A DNA stretch of 64,000 nt from Actinomycetales bacterium (GCA_015655415.1 JAATFB010000088.1:1-64000), one strand, 5' to 3'; counted from the first letter of the stretch, positions 51,854 through 60,733 are shown. The notes: generated by a model from the sequence alone, not told the origin. Translations and numbers: made by a program.

Positions 51854-52840
51854 GTGAACACCCCGACGTCGCGTGTGCTGCAGCTTCTTGAACTGCTGCA
51901 ATCCGCGGAGATCCGGAGCGTCGGCGAGCTCGCCGATCGGCTCGGGGTGAACGAGCGCACGGTTCGCCGATACGCGCAGCAGCTGCTGGACCTGGACATC
52001 CCGGTCGAGTCGGTGAGGGGCCGCTACGGCGGCTACCGCCTCGCCGCCGGCTACAGCATGCCCCCGCTGATCCTCAGCGACGAGGAGGCCGTGGCCGTGT
52101 TCCTGGGCGTGACTCGGGCTCAGTCGGCCTCGGACACCCCGGATGTGGCAGCACAGATCGCGCTGGCCAAGATCCAGAGATCACTCCCTGCGAAGTCGGC
52201 CGGCCTGCTCGCCACGCTCCTTAAGACCGCGGCGCTGAGTCCGCCCGCCCTCGACGGCGTTCCGGACGCCGGCATCCTGCTCACGGTCGCCGACGCCGTG
52301 CGAGAACGAAGGCCGCTTGAACTGCGCTACCGCGATGCAGACGACACGCCCTCACGGCGCACGGTGCATCCCTGGGAACTGGTCGTTCACGGTGGCCGCT
52401 GGTATCTGACCGCGCTGGATGCCGATCTGCATGAAGGACGCACCTTCCGCATCGACCGGATCCGGACCGCCCGAGCACTGCCGGGCGCCTTCGTCCCGCC
52501 GGCCACACGAGACGCGCACTCGCGTCTCGTGGACGGCTTCGCGGGCGCGGACTATCCCTGGCGCGTTCGGCTACGCGCGCGCGCCACCGAGGAGCGGATT
52601 CGCACACGCCTTCCGGCGAGCATCGCCGTCGTGGAGCCGCTCGATGCTCCAGACGGCGAGCGCGCGGATGCCTGGCACCGCGTCGAGATCCGCGCGAAAC
52701 GTCTCGACTGGCTCCCCGCCGTCATCGCGGGCCTGGACTGCGATGTGATCATCGACGAGCCTGACGAGCTCCGGGAGCTCTTCAGGGACACTGCGTCGAC
52801 GCTGCTCCGCATCGCCGATGCCGCCGACGGCGGGGCCTGA
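51854..52840 (+). CDS. WYL-domain HTH transcriptional regulator (YafY/PafC type)
   Basis: 328 aa from GTG 51854 (GTGAGG just upstream). Residues 1-60 are a winged helix (TSRVLQLLELLQSAEIRSVGELADRLG, then NERTVRRYAQQLLDL). The WYL domain is centred at about 160-205, containing HPWELVVHGGRWYLTALD in place of the WYL triad, and the C-terminal WCX domain follows. WYL regulators sense ligands or nucleic acid and often control a divergent neighbour, here the VOC gene. The gene ends 39 bp from a truncated enolase-superfamily fragment. Confidence 0.9.
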   Translation: MNTPTSRVLQLLELLQSAEIRSVGELADRLGVNERTVRRYAQQLLDLDIPVESVRGRYGGYRLAAGYSMPPLILSDEEAVAVFLGVTRAQSASDTPDVAAQIALAKIQRSLPAKSAGLLATLLKTAALSPPALDGVPDAGILLTVADAVRERRPLELRYRDADDTPSRRTVHPWELVVHGGRWYLTALDADLHEGRTFRIDRIRTARALPGAFVPPATRDAHSRLVDGFAGADYPWRVRLRARATEERIRTRLPASIAVVEPLDAPDGERADAWHRVEIRAKRLDWLPAVIAGLDCDVIIDEPDELRELFRDTASTLLRIADAADGGA

Positions 52841-52879
52841 TCGCGTCGTGTCCGGTCCGCGGGCCCGCCTCTCGCGCGT

Positions 52880-53071
52880 TCATATTCCGGAGGCAGGCCC
52901 CAGCCGCAGCTCGGAGTGCGGGCCGAGTCCCACACTCTCCAGCCCTGAGTTCGTCTCGAGGATCGGCACCGGCGCATCGGTCCTGGTCCCGGCGATGTGC
53001 CCGTTCGCGTCTCCGATCGCCCGGCCCCAGTCGTGGTGGGTGGTGAGGCTGCGATAGCCGGTGACCTTCAT
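52880..53071 (-). pseudogene. Truncated enolase-superfamily enzyme, N-terminal capping-domain fragment only
   Basis: 63 aa from ATG 53071, with GGGAG upstream. MKVTGYRSLTTHHDWGRAIGDANG and PVPILETNSGLESVGLGPHSE match the start of mandelate-racemase-type sugar-acid dehydratases of about 380-400 aa. The frame then stops, and no barrel sequence follows in any frame before the WYL gene, whose 3' end is 39 bp away. The importer genes lie 60 bp upstream on the same strand, so this was probably the catabolic enzyme of that operon, lost by deletion or rearrangement. The short peptide may still be translated. Confidence 0.6.
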
Positions 53072-53131
53072 CGATGCTCCCGGCGGGACGGGGCGTCGGG
53101 CCGGCCCGCCATCGCGCCGGCCCGCCCTGGC

Positions 53132-54007
53132 CTACTTGACGGCACCACCGGTCACCCCGCTCGCTATGAAGCGCTGCGCTGCGAGGAGGAGCGCGATCGC
53201 GGGGATCGAGGCGAGTCCCGCGGTGGCCATCACCTGGCTCCAGTTCTCGTTCGTGGAGCTGAGGTACTCGAAGATGCCGAGCGTGATCGGCCGCACCTTG
53301 GGTGTCGTCGTCAGCGTCAGGGCGAACAGGAAGTCGCTCCACGCGAACAGGAAGGTGAACAGGCCGGCGGTGACGAGCGCGTTTCGCGACACCGGGATGA
53401 CGACCGACCAGAAGGCGCGGAACGAGCTGGCTCCGTCCACCCACGCGGCCTCGATGATTTCGGTCGGGATGTTCGACATGAACGCCCGCATCAGGATGAT
53501 CGCGAAGGGTATCCCGGCGCTCGCGTCGGCGAGGATCAGTCCGGGTATCGAGTCGAGCAGCCCGAGGTCGTTGAACGCCGGGTACAGCGCGTTGGCCACG
53601 ACGATCCCCGGGATCATCTGGGTGATGAGGATGAGGAACAGCACGATGTCGACCATGCGGCCCGGCGACCGCGACAGCGCATACGCCGCTGGGGTGGCGA
53701 TGGCAAGGCTCAGGACGACGCTCCCGATGGCGACGAGCAGGCTGGTCACGAGGTTCGGTCCCTGTGCGCCGATGACCTCGATGTAGGCGGAGAGCTGCGC
53801 GTTCCACGGGAACCAGTTCGCCTCGATGGCGCCGTTGATCGGCTGCAGCGACACGTTGATCATCCAGTACACCGGGAAGAGCATGACGACCATGATGAGG
53901 ATGCCGATCACCAGGTTGGCCCAGCGCCGGCCCCTCGGCCGCTGCCGGTGCGGCGCGTCGCCGCGCCTCTGCCCGCCGAGCGGACGACTGGCGGTGAGCT
54001 CAGACAT
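53132..54007 (-). CDS. Sugar ABC transporter permease (MalG-like)
   Basis: 291 aa. First helix at about 33-53 (VIGILIMVVMLFPVYWMINVS), six helices in all. The EAA loop is EAAWVDGAS at about 186, with tryptophan in place of the usual arginine, followed by FRAFWSVVIPVSRNALV. The C-terminus AAQRFIASGVTGGAVK is typical. It overlaps the MalF-like gene by 8 bp. Third gene of a leftward importer operon whose promoter region carries the LacI palindrome. Confidence 0.91.
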   Translation of the reverse strand: MSELTASRPLGGQRRGDAPHRQRPRGRRWANLVIGILIMVVMLFPVYWMINVSLQPINGAIEANWFPWNAQLSAYIEVIGAQGPNLVTSLLVAIGSVVLSLAIATPAAYALSRSPGRMVDIVLFLILITQMIPGIVVANALYPAFNDLGLLDSIPGLILADASAGIPFAIILMRAFMSNIPTEIIEAAWVDGASSFRAFWSVVIPVSRNALVTAGLFTFLFAWSDFLFALTLTTTPKVRPITLGIFEYLSSTNENWSQVMATAGLASIPAIALLLAAQRFIASGVTGGAVK

Positions 54008-54959
54008 TGCTGCTCCTGCGGCTGAGTCGGAGATAGATGACGGCGAAGATCAGGCTGACCACTAGCAGCACGTTGCCCATGGCCGACCCCTGCCCGAAGT
54101 CGAACAACGAGAACGACAGCTGGTACGAGCGGGTCGCGATCGTCTGGGTCGCGTTCGCCGGGCCTCCGTCGGTCAGTCCCAGGATGATGTCGATCACCTT
54201 GAGGGTGTAGACCACGCCGAGCACGAGCACGACATCGGTGACGGGGCGCAGCAACGGCCAGGTGACGTGTCGGAACGCCTTCCACCCGGTTGCGCCGTCG
54301 AGTGCCGCCGCCTCGTACAGCTCCGTAGGGATCTCCTGCAGGCCGCCGTAGAGGATCACCGCGTTGAAGGGTATGCCCACCCAGATGCACACCAGGATCA
54401 CCGAGCCGAGGGCGAGGCTGGGACTGGTGAGCCAGGAGACCGGGCCCGGGGTGATGTGGAGACCGACCAGGAACTCGTTCAGCACGCCCGAGTCCTGGTC
54501 GAGGATCCACTTCCACACCGCGCTGGAGACGATGAGCGGCAGCAGCCACGGCAGGAGCAGCAACGAGCGCAGCAGTCCGTTCAGCGGGAACCTCTGCTTG
54601 AAGAAGAGGGCGAGGAGCAGCCCCAGCCCGAACTGGCCGACGATGCACCCGACCGTGAAGATGGCGGTGTTGACGATGGTCGTGCCGAACACCTGCGACT
54701 GGATGACGGCGATGTAGTTGCTCAGGCCCACCCACGGCGCCTCGCCCGTGTAGAACGTCGCTGTCGTGTAGTGCTGGAAGCTCATCGTGATGTTCTTCAC
54801 GATGGGATACCCGAAGAACAGCGCGAGGTAGACGGCCGCAGGCAGGAAGTAGATCCAGCGGACGGTGAAGGTGAGGAGCGTGCGCCGTCGTCGCCGGACC
54901 ACCTCTCGGGGTCCGGCGACGACGCCGTTCACGCCCGCCTGTGCGGTGCCCACCGACAT
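54000..54959 (-). CDS. Sugar ABC transporter permease (MalF-like)
   Basis: 319 aa, starting three bases after the binding-protein stop. An arginine-rich tail (REVVRRRRRTLL) precedes the first helix. The cytoplasmic loop EAAALDGAT at about 216 is the ATPase-docking EAA motif, followed by GWKAFRHVTWPLLRPVTD. DIILGLTDGGPANATQTI is the family's conserved periplasmic stretch. Partner of the MalG-like subunit; no ATPase gene is linked. Confidence 0.91.
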   Translation of the reverse strand: MSVGTAQAGVNGVVAGPREVVRRRRRTLLTFTVRWIYFLPAAVYLALFFGYPIVKNITMSFQHYTTATFYTGEAPWVGLSNYIAVIQSQVFGTTIVNTAIFTVGCIVGQFGLGLLLALFFKQRFPLNGLLRSLLLLPWLLPLIVSSAVWKWILDQDSGVLNEFLVGLHITPGPVSWLTSPSLALGSVILVCIWVGIPFNAVILYGGLQEIPTELYEAAALDGATGWKAFRHVTWPLLRPVTDVVLVLGVVYTLKVIDIILGLTDGGPANATQTIATRSYQLSFSLFDFGQGSAMGNVLLVVSLIFAVIYLRLSRRSSNV

Positions 54960-54962
54960 CCG

Positions 54963-56207
54963 TTACTTGATGCTCTGCGCGGCGCTCGAAAGGGCGTCCG
55001 ACGGCGAGCTTTTCCCGCTGAGCGCCGCCTGGATCGCCTGGAACAGCGCGGCCTCGGTCTTCGGCCACGCGTCGCCCAGCTTGGCGGTGCGGGAACGCCA
55101 CCCGGAGGATCCCTCGGTGAACGACTTCAGCTCGGGGTTGTCATTTCCGAACTTCTCGAGCAGTGCTGTCTTCGCCGGCACCGAGTTCTCGGCCTTGGCC
55201 AGGCTCAGCTGCGTGGTGTCGCCGACGATGCAGCTGACCACCTTGCTGACCGCCTTCTGATTGCCGGTGTCCTTCGTGCGAGGTGCGGTCGCGACGACTC
55301 CGCCGAGCGGCAGCTGCACGGTCTGCCCGGCTCTCGGCGTGGGGATGGGCACGACGCCGTAGTGCAGGTCGGGCTGCTTGGCGAGGACGGGGATGTTCCA
55401 GGCGCCGTTCACCTGCATGGCGGCCTTTCCGGCCATGAACTGGCTGTTCGCGTCCGACTGGCTCCAGTTCACCACGCCCTTCGACGCCGACCCGTCGTCG
55501 ACCAGGTCGGTCCAGTACTGCAATGCCTGCACGACCTGCGGCGAGTCGATCTTGGTCTCGCTCCCGCCGTTGGTCCACATGAAGGGCAGGAACTGCCACG
55601 GCGCCTCGGTCTGGGTGCCGCCGGAGAACGCGACCCCGTAGGTCGACCCGTTGGTGAGCTTCTGGGCGTCGGCCTTCAGCTCGTCCCAGGTCGTCGGCGG
55701 CTGCAGGCCCGCTGCGCTGAACAGGTCTTTGTTGTAGAACAGCGCGATGCTGGCCGCCGTGGGCTGCAGCCCGTAGACCTTGCCTTTGTATGTTCCGGTG
55801 GAGAGGATCCCCTTGGGGTAGCCGGAGGTGCTCACTCCGAGGTCGGTGAGCGGCTGCAGCGCACCGGCTGCGGCAACCTGCTGCAGCGTCGGGTTGTCGA
55901 GCATCAGGATGTCGGGGAGGGTCTTGGCAGATGCCTGCTGCAGCACCTTCTGGATGATGGAGGTGGGTGCGACGGCGGTGCGCTTGATGGTGACCCCGGC
56001 CTTCGCGCCGCAACGCTTCATGATGTCGTCGTAGGCGGTGTTGTCGGGATCGGCGGTGAAGTAGTCCTCCTCCGTGAGGGTCACCTTTCCGCCCGAGGAG
56101 CCGCCGCTGCCTCCGGACGACGAGCACGCCGTGAGCAGGCTGGGCAGCATCAACGCCGCCGCAGTCACCACCACGAAGCGCGTCGTCTTCCTGCTTCTAC
56201 TCATCAT
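54963..56207 (-). CDS. Sugar ABC transporter substrate-binding lipoprotein
   Basis: 414 aa from the tandem ATG at 56207/56204. Signal peptide MMSRSRKTTRFVVV... with lipobox LTAC, Cys28, and a serine/glycine linker. Family 1 features: DILMLDNPTLQQVAAAGALQPL, GKVYGLQPTAASIALFYNKDLF, PPTTWDELKADAQ and FMAGKAAMQVNGAW. Two further cysteines (in KRCGAKAG and SCIVGD) may pair. It is the first gene of the leftward importer. A 14-bp palindrome identical to the one in front of the CoA-transferase operon lies 105 bp upstream. Confidence 0.92.
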   Translation of the reverse strand: MMSRSRKTTRFVVVTAAALMLPSLLTACSSSGGSGGSSGGKVTLTEEDYFTADPDNTAYDDIMKRCGAKAGVTIKRTAVAPTSIIQKVLQQASAKTLPDILMLDNPTLQQVAAAGALQPLTDLGVSTSGYPKGILSTGTYKGKVYGLQPTAASIALFYNKDLFSAAGLQPPTTWDELKADAQKLTNGSTYGVAFSGGTQTEAPWQFLPFMWTNGGSETKIDSPQVVQALQYWTDLVDDGSASKGVVNWSQSDANSQFMAGKAAMQVNGAWNIPVLAKQPDLHYGVVPIPTPRAGQTVQLPLGGVVATAPRTKDTGNQKAVSKVVSCIVGDTTQLSLAKAENSVPAKTALLEKFGNDNPELKSFTEGSSGWRSRTAKLGDAWPKTEAALFQAIQAALSGKSSPSDALSSAAQSIK

Positions 56208-56311
56208 TGGGTAGATCTCACTTTCTCTCGGTACGAGAGCGCTGACGATGAACCGATCCGGGGGAATCGATCCGCGCGAACGGACGACCAGCCCGGTGGG
56301 CGACATCGCGG

Positions 56312-56325
56312 TGGCAGCGCTGCCA
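56312..56325. promoter_or_regulatory. LacI-type operator TGGCAGCGCTGCCA, copy 1 (importer operon)
   Basis: A perfect 14-bp palindrome with the central CG of LacI-family operators, in the 203-bp gap between lacI-type gene and importer. The identical 14-mer occurs at 57594-57607. Confidence 0.85.
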
Positions 56326-56410
56326 TCTGCGATGAGGCTACTTCTCGCCCTGTGGTTCGTCAAGAGAAGACATCCGATGAAAGCCGTCCCCATCGGCGCG
56401 CCCGGCATGC

Positions 56411-57499
56411 TCACGCGCTCTGGCGCAGAACGACCTCGAAGCCCACGTCGATGCGCTGCGGCATGAAGTCGGGCTCGGTCATCCCGCGCAGTAGCAGGCG
56501 CCCGGCCTCCGTCCCGATCGCACGGTTGGGAACGGCGACGGTGGTGAGCGCCGGCGAGATGTGCCTGGCGATCTCGAAGTCCCCGAAGCCGGTGACCCCC
56601 AGCTGCTCCGGCACCTTGACGCCCGATTGCTGGAACTCGAAGAGGGCGCCCGCGGCGAAGATGTCGCTCGAGAACATCAGCACGTCGGTCTCCGGATGCT
56701 CGGCCAGCACTCGGCGCGAGAGCTCTCTGCCCGTCTCGAACTCGACCTCGCGTGCGCCCGCGTTGACGATGCGCACGGGCTCGCCAGGGAGGAGTTCTCG
56801 CACGGCGAGCTCGAAGCTCTTGCTGCGCTCGACCGCCCGGGTGTCGCCCTCCCGGATGGAACCGGCGAAGGTCGGATGACGATAGCCCTTCTCGACGACC
56901 GCCTGCGTGATCGCGTGGACCGCCGCGATGTTCGAGAACCCGACGACGCTGCCGATCGGGTTCGGCGTGAGGCTCCAGCCCTCGACCACGGGTATCGCCG
57001 ACTGCAGCAGGAGGTGAGTCGTCGTCTCGGTGTGCGCCGTGCCGACGATGAAGAAGCCGTCCGGCCGACGTCCCAGGAACGTGCGGGTCAGCTGCTCCTC
57101 CTGGTCGAGGTCGTAGTCCGTCGATCCGATGAAGAGGTGGTACCCGTGAGGGCTCAGCACCTCGTCGAGGCCGTGCAGGACATCGGCGAAGATCGAGGTC
57201 GAGATCGCCGGGATGAGCACCGCGACCGTCATCGAGCGGTTCGATGCGAGGCTGCTCGCTGTGAGGTTGGGCACGTAGCCCGTGGCGGCGATTGACCGTT
57301 GCACGCGCTCGTAGGTCTCTCGCGAGACGAGGTGCGGGGTCCGCAGCGTTCGTGAGACCGTCTGGGGTGCGACGCCGGCGTGGCGCGCCACGTCCGACAT
57401 CGTCGGCCGCAGCGTCGACCTGCTGGTCAGCCGCCGTCGGTCGCCGGCCTCGCCGTCCGACGAAGGCGCGCCGTGCGGTCCCTCGCCTCTTCCGGTCAC
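56411..57499 (-). CDS. LacI family transcriptional regulator
   Basis: 362 aa. A disordered 30-residue N-terminus precedes the LacI HTH: MSDVARHAGVAPQTVSRTLR, hinge region ending in NLTASSLASNRSMTVAVLIP near 80-97. The effector domain is a type I periplasmic-binding fold (ISTSIFADVLHGLDEVLSPHGYHLFIG, FFIVGTAHTE, TDVLMFSSDIFAAGALFEFQQ, LGVTGFGDFEIARHISPALTTV). It probably represses the leftward importer, the rightward CoA-transferase operon and itself through the two identical palindromes. Ligand unknown, presumably the imported sugar or a product. Confidence 0.93.
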   Translation of the reverse strand: MTGRGEGPHGAPSSDGEAGDRRRLTSRSTLRPTMSDVARHAGVAPQTVSRTLRTPHLVSRETYERVQRSIAATGYVPNLTASSLASNRSMTVAVLIPAISTSIFADVLHGLDEVLSPHGYHLFIGSTDYDLDQEEQLTRTFLGRRPDGFFIVGTAHTETTTHLLLQSAIPVVEGWSLTPNPIGSVVGFSNIAAVHAITQAVVEKGYRHPTFAGSIREGDTRAVERSKSFELAVRELLPGEPVRIVNAGAREVEFETGRELSRRVLAEHPETDVLMFSSDIFAAGALFEFQQSGVKVPEQLGVTGFGDFEIARHISPALTTVAVPNRAIGTEAGRLLLRGMTEPDFMPQRIDVGFEVVLRQSA

Positions 57500-57593
57500 G
57501 AAACCCCCTCTGCGACTCGCCAGCCCACTCCGGCTTGGGGAGAGGATACTGCCCGGTCCGCCTTCCTCTGCGACCAGAAAAGTACGCGACCCA

Positions 57594-57607
57594 TGGCAGC
57601 GCTGCCA
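57594..57607. promoter_or_regulatory. LacI-type operator TGGCAGCGCTGCCA, copy 2 (CoA-transferase operon and lacI-type gene)
   Basis: Identical to the palindrome at 56312-56325. It lies 95 bp before the LacI start and 24 bp before the Gfo/Idh/MocA start, directly upstream of a TAGATT -10-like element (57617-57622). Confidence 0.85.
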
Positions 57608-57616
57608 ATTTGTGGC

Positions 57617-57622
57617 TAGATT
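57617..57622 (+). promoter_or_regulatory. -10 element TAGATT, possible leaderless start
   Basis: TAGATT fits the TAnnnT core of actinobacterial -10 elements and ends eight bases before ATG 57631, where transcription would begin at or next to the start codon. No good ribosome site precedes that ATG. Confidence 0.4.
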
Positions 57623-57630
57623 GAAGCCCT

Positions 57631-58782
57631 ATGGCACGCGAAGAAGCGCATCGGCCGCCCGGCCAGGCCACCGGACTCGTTCCCGAGCCCGACCCGCCGG
57701 TGCGGGTGCGCTCGCATGCCATCGGGTGCATCGGTGCCGGCATGATCATGGCGGACGTGCAGCTGGTGGCCTACCGCGAGGCCGGATTCCCGGTCGTCGC
57801 CATCGCGTCCAGGAACCCGGCGCACGCGTCCGCCGTCGCCGCGCGACACGGGATCGGGACCGTGCACCGCACACCGCGCGAACTCATCGCCGACGAGCGC
57901 GTGGAGATCGTCGACATCGCCTTCCCGCCCGATCGGCAGCCCGAGCTGGTCCGGCTGGCCCTGCGTCAGCCGCACGTGAAGGCGGTGCTCGCTCAGAAGC
58001 CCTTGGCCCTGACCCTCGCTGAGGCCGTGGCCCTGAGGGATGAGGCGGCTGCGACCGGCACCGTGCTCTCGGTGAACCAGAACATGCGCTACGACCAGTC
58101 GGTGCGGGTGCTGGGGCAGCTGCTGGAGGCGGGCATCCTCGGGGATCCGGTGTTCGCGAGCATCGACATGCGCGCCGTCCCGCACTGGCAGGGCTTCCTG
58201 GCCGGGTACGAGCGCCTCACCATCGCCAACATGAGCGTGCACCACCTCGACGCGCTGCGGTACCTGTTCGGCGAAGCGGTCGAGATCTCCACCATGGGAC
58301 GTCCTGATCCGCGCACGGCGTTCCCGCACAGCGACGGCATCGTCGTCTCCTCCATCCGCTTCGCCAGCGGCGTTCTCGCGTCGTCGATCGAGGACGTGTG
58401 GGCGGGGCCGAGGTCAGGACGAGCGGCCCCGGCCGACTACATCCGCTGGCGGGTGGAGGGCACGGACGGCATCGCCGAAGGCACGCTGGGCTGGAGCGCC
58501 GACGCGCCGTCCACGCTGCGCTACATGTCGCCGACCGCCACCGTCGGTGAGTGGATCACGCCGACGTGGACGGGCAAGTGGTTTCCGCAGGCGTTCATCG
58601 GCGTCATGGAGCAGCTGCAGTTCGCCGTCGAGACGGGTCGGGAACCGGCCCTGAGCATCGACGACAACCTGCGGAGCCTGGCTCTCGTCGAGGCGGCCTA
58701 CCGGTCGCTTCGCGAGGCCCGGGTGGTGCGGTTGAGCGAGTTCGACGATGCGGTGGGTGCCGTACGAGGAAGGGATCGATGA
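57631..58782 (+). CDS. Gfo/Idh/MocA family oxidoreductase
   Basis: 383 aa, first gene of the LacI-controlled rightward operon. After a 30-residue polar extension comes the Rossmann domain (HAIGCIGAGMIMADVQ, a GxGxxxxxxV motif). The family lysine lies in LAQKPLALT near 130, where AQKP replaces the usual EKP. NQNMRYDQSVR, NMSVHHLDALRYLFGE with the catalytic histidine, and TDGIAEGTLGW complete the fold. It probably oxidises the imported sugar or polyol. ATG may be leaderless; an internal start at MIMADV is unlikely because it would remove the cofactor motif. Confidence 0.87.
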   Translation: MAREEAHRPPGQATGLVPEPDPPVRVRSHAIGCIGAGMIMADVQLVAYREAGFPVVAIASRNPAHASAVAARHGIGTVHRTPRELIADERVEIVDIAFPPDRQPELVRLALRQPHVKAVLAQKPLALTLAEAVALRDEAAATGTVLSVNQNMRYDQSVRVLGQLLEAGILGDPVFASIDMRAVPHWQGFLAGYERLTIANMSVHHLDALRYLFGEAVEISTMGRPDPRTAFPHSDGIVVSSIRFASGVLASSIEDVWAGPRSGRAAPADYIRWRVEGTDGIAEGTLGWSADAPSTLRYMSPTATVGEWITPTWTGKWFPQAFIGVMEQLQFAVETGREPALSIDDNLRSLALVEAAYRSLREARVVRLSEFDDAVGAVRGRDR

Positions 58783-58786
58783 GGCG

Positions 58787-59563
58787 ATGAGCGCGATCGA
58801 CGATGGCAGCAGGGCCGGCATGGCACGAGGGACCGTCCTCGTGACGGGCGCCGGAGGCTCGCTGGGGCGGGCGATCTGCCGGCGTCTCGGCGCCGACGGA
58901 TATGCCGTCGCGGCCCTGGGGCGCCCGAGCGCGCAGCTCGAGGCGACAGCGCAACTGCTGACGGACGCGGGCGTGCGCGCGACGAGGCTCGATGTCGACC
59001 TTCGTGACGCCGATCGAATCCGGTGGGCCGTGTCCGAGGCCGAGAGCCGGCTCGGCGCTCTGGAGGCCGTCGTCAACAACGCCGCCATCTACCCGCCGAC
59101 GCCCTTCCTTCGCATTCCCCTCGAGGAATACGAAGACGTCGTCGCCGTGAACCAACGCGCCTACTTCGTCGGCTCGCAGGCGGCAGCTGCGCTGATGGCG
59201 CCGCGCGGCCGCGGAAGCATCGTCAACGTCGGATCGATCACGTGGCACGGCGGGTGGTCCAACCTGGCCAGCTACGTCTCGACGAAGGGCGCGGCGGTCG
59301 GCCTGACCAGAGCCCTCGCACGCGAGCTCGGACCGGATGGCCTGCGCGTCAACGCGGTGTCTCCTGGTGCCTTCCCGACGAAGGCGGAGGAGATTCAGGG
59401 CGACCCCGAGGAGTACACGCGCTTCGTGCTCGACCACCAGGCGGTGAAACGGCGGGGCCGACCCGACGAGCTCGCCGCGGTGGTCTCCTGGCTGATCGGG
59501 CCCGATTCGAGCTTCGTGACAGGGCAGACCATCAACGTCGACGGCGGATGGATCATGGAATGA
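58787..59563 (+). CDS. SDR family oxidoreductase
   Basis: 258 aa from ATG 58787, four bases after the upstream stop; ATG 58820 is an alternative that begins closer to the core. Motifs: TGAGGSLGRAIC, VVNNAAIYPP (NNA present), serine in NVGSITWHGG and Y-V-S-T-K. SPGAFPTKAEEIQGDPEEYTRFV is characteristic of sugar and polyol dehydrogenases in this family, and VTGQTINVDGGWIM closes it. Likely performs a second oxidation on the same substrate as the Gfo/Idh/MocA enzyme, or acts on a lactone-derived acid. Confidence 0.88.
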   Translation: MSAIDDGSRAGMARGTVLVTGAGGSLGRAICRRLGADGYAVAALGRPSAQLEATAQLLTDAGVRATRLDVDLRDADRIRWAVSEAESRLGALEAVVNNAAIYPPTPFLRIPLEEYEDVVAVNQRAYFVGSQAAAALMAPRGRGSIVNVGSITWHGGWSNLASYVSTKGAAVGLTRALARELGPDGLRVNAVSPGAFPTKAEEIQGDPEEYTRFVLDHQAVKRRGRPDELAAVVSWLIGPDSSFVTGQTINVDGGWIME

Positions 59564-60690
59564 GCGACGAAAAGCTCCTCGTCGCCGGGCGCCGCCTCAC
59601 CAGAGCTCAGCTCGAAGAGCGCACCGGCGACCTCGCCTCGGTCGCGGGAATCCGCACCGTCGTGTTCGACGACGGAGTCGAGCGCGGTGTGAGGGCGATC
59701 GTCGTGCGCACGTCCTCCGGCCTCGAGTTCGAGGTCCTGGCAGACCGCGCCTTCGACATCGGCTCCGCTCGATACCGTGGTCGCCCGTTCGGATGGCGGT
59801 CGGGTAACGGATTCCGTCACCCGGGCCTGCACGACAACTGCGACGAGGACGGCCTCTCATGGCTCAGGTCGCTCGACGGCCTGCTGGTGACCGGAGGGCT
59901 CGACCATACGCTGTTCGGGGCGACCGTCGACGCCAGCGGCTACCACTACCCGCCGAAGCCCACGGTCACGCACGGACTCCACGGAAGGCTCACCGGAATC
60001 CCCGGCCGGATCCTCGAGGCCCGGGAGGTGAGCGTGGACGGGAGGCCGGTGCTGCGGGTGGTCGGCGAGGTGACGCAGGCGACCTCCTTCGGAGAGCATC
60101 TGAGGCTCACCCGGACCATAGAGGCGGATCTGGACGGCACCGAGATCCGGTTCAGCGACGAGGTCGAGAATCTCGGCTTCGAGTCGACGCCGCACATGCT
60201 CCTGTATCACCTCAACGTCGGCTGGCCGTACCTCGACGAGGGGGCCGAGCTGGTCGCACCGATCCGCTCGCACCTGTGGCGGTCGGACTCGGTCGTCGAG
60301 CAGGGCGTGGGATACCGGGTCATGCCCGGCCCACGGAAGGGGTTCGTCGAGCAGGTCACCGAGCATGAGCTGATCGCCGCCGATGACGGAAGGCACCGCG
60401 TCGCGCTCGTGTCGGCGGACCGCCTCGACGGGGTGGAGATCTCCTGGGACGCGGCGGGGATGCCGTGCTTCTTCCAATGGCAGAACCTGCGCTCCGGTCA
60501 GTACGCTCTCGGCTTCGAGCCGTCCACTCACCACGTCGGCGGGGATCAGACGGCGCGCGACGACGGCTCGATGATCTGGCTCGAACACGGCGACACGGCC
60601 TCCTACCGCACGACCGTGGCCGTGCTCGACGGCGAGAGCGAGACGGCGTCCGCGGTGGCGCGCATTCGCGCCGTGGGAGATCAGCCGTGA
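59560..60690 (+). CDS. DUF4432 family protein (aldose 1-epimerase-like fold)
   Basis: 376 aa, ATGA-coupled to the SDR. The family is a beta-sandwich related to galactose mutarotase: LEFEVLADRAFDIGSARYRGRPFGWRS, GLLVTGGLDHTLFGA, THGLHGRLTGIPGRIL with a histidine typical of the active site, and LYHLNVGWPYLDEGAELVAP. Members accompany sugar-catabolic genes and are thought to act on anomers of sugars or sugar derivatives; direct biochemistry is scarce. Here it would feed the dehydrogenases with the right anomer. Confidence 0.8.
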   Translation: MSDEKLLVAGRRLTRAQLEERTGDLASVAGIRTVVFDDGVERGVRAIVVRTSSGLEFEVLADRAFDIGSARYRGRPFGWRSGNGFRHPGLHDNCDEDGLSWLRSLDGLLVTGGLDHTLFGATVDASGYHYPPKPTVTHGLHGRLTGIPGRILEAREVSVDGRPVLRVVGEVTQATSFGEHLRLTRTIEADLDGTEIRFSDEVENLGFESTPHMLLYHLNVGWPYLDEGAELVAPIRSHLWRSDSVVEQGVGYRVMPGPRKGFVEQVTEHELIAADDGRHRVALVSADRLDGVEISWDAAGMPCFFQWQNLRSGQYALGFEPSTHHVGGDQTARDDGSMIWLEHGDTASYRTTVAVLDGESETASAVARIRAVGDQP

Positions 60691-60733
60691 CGGAGGTCCG
60701 CGACGGCATCGGCCCGGCGGAGAAGGGCCGGCG

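Noticed and set aside
52997-54025. Plus-strand frames opposite the MalG-like permease gene
   Set aside because: Charged low-complexity shadow of membrane-protein coding sequence on the minus strand.
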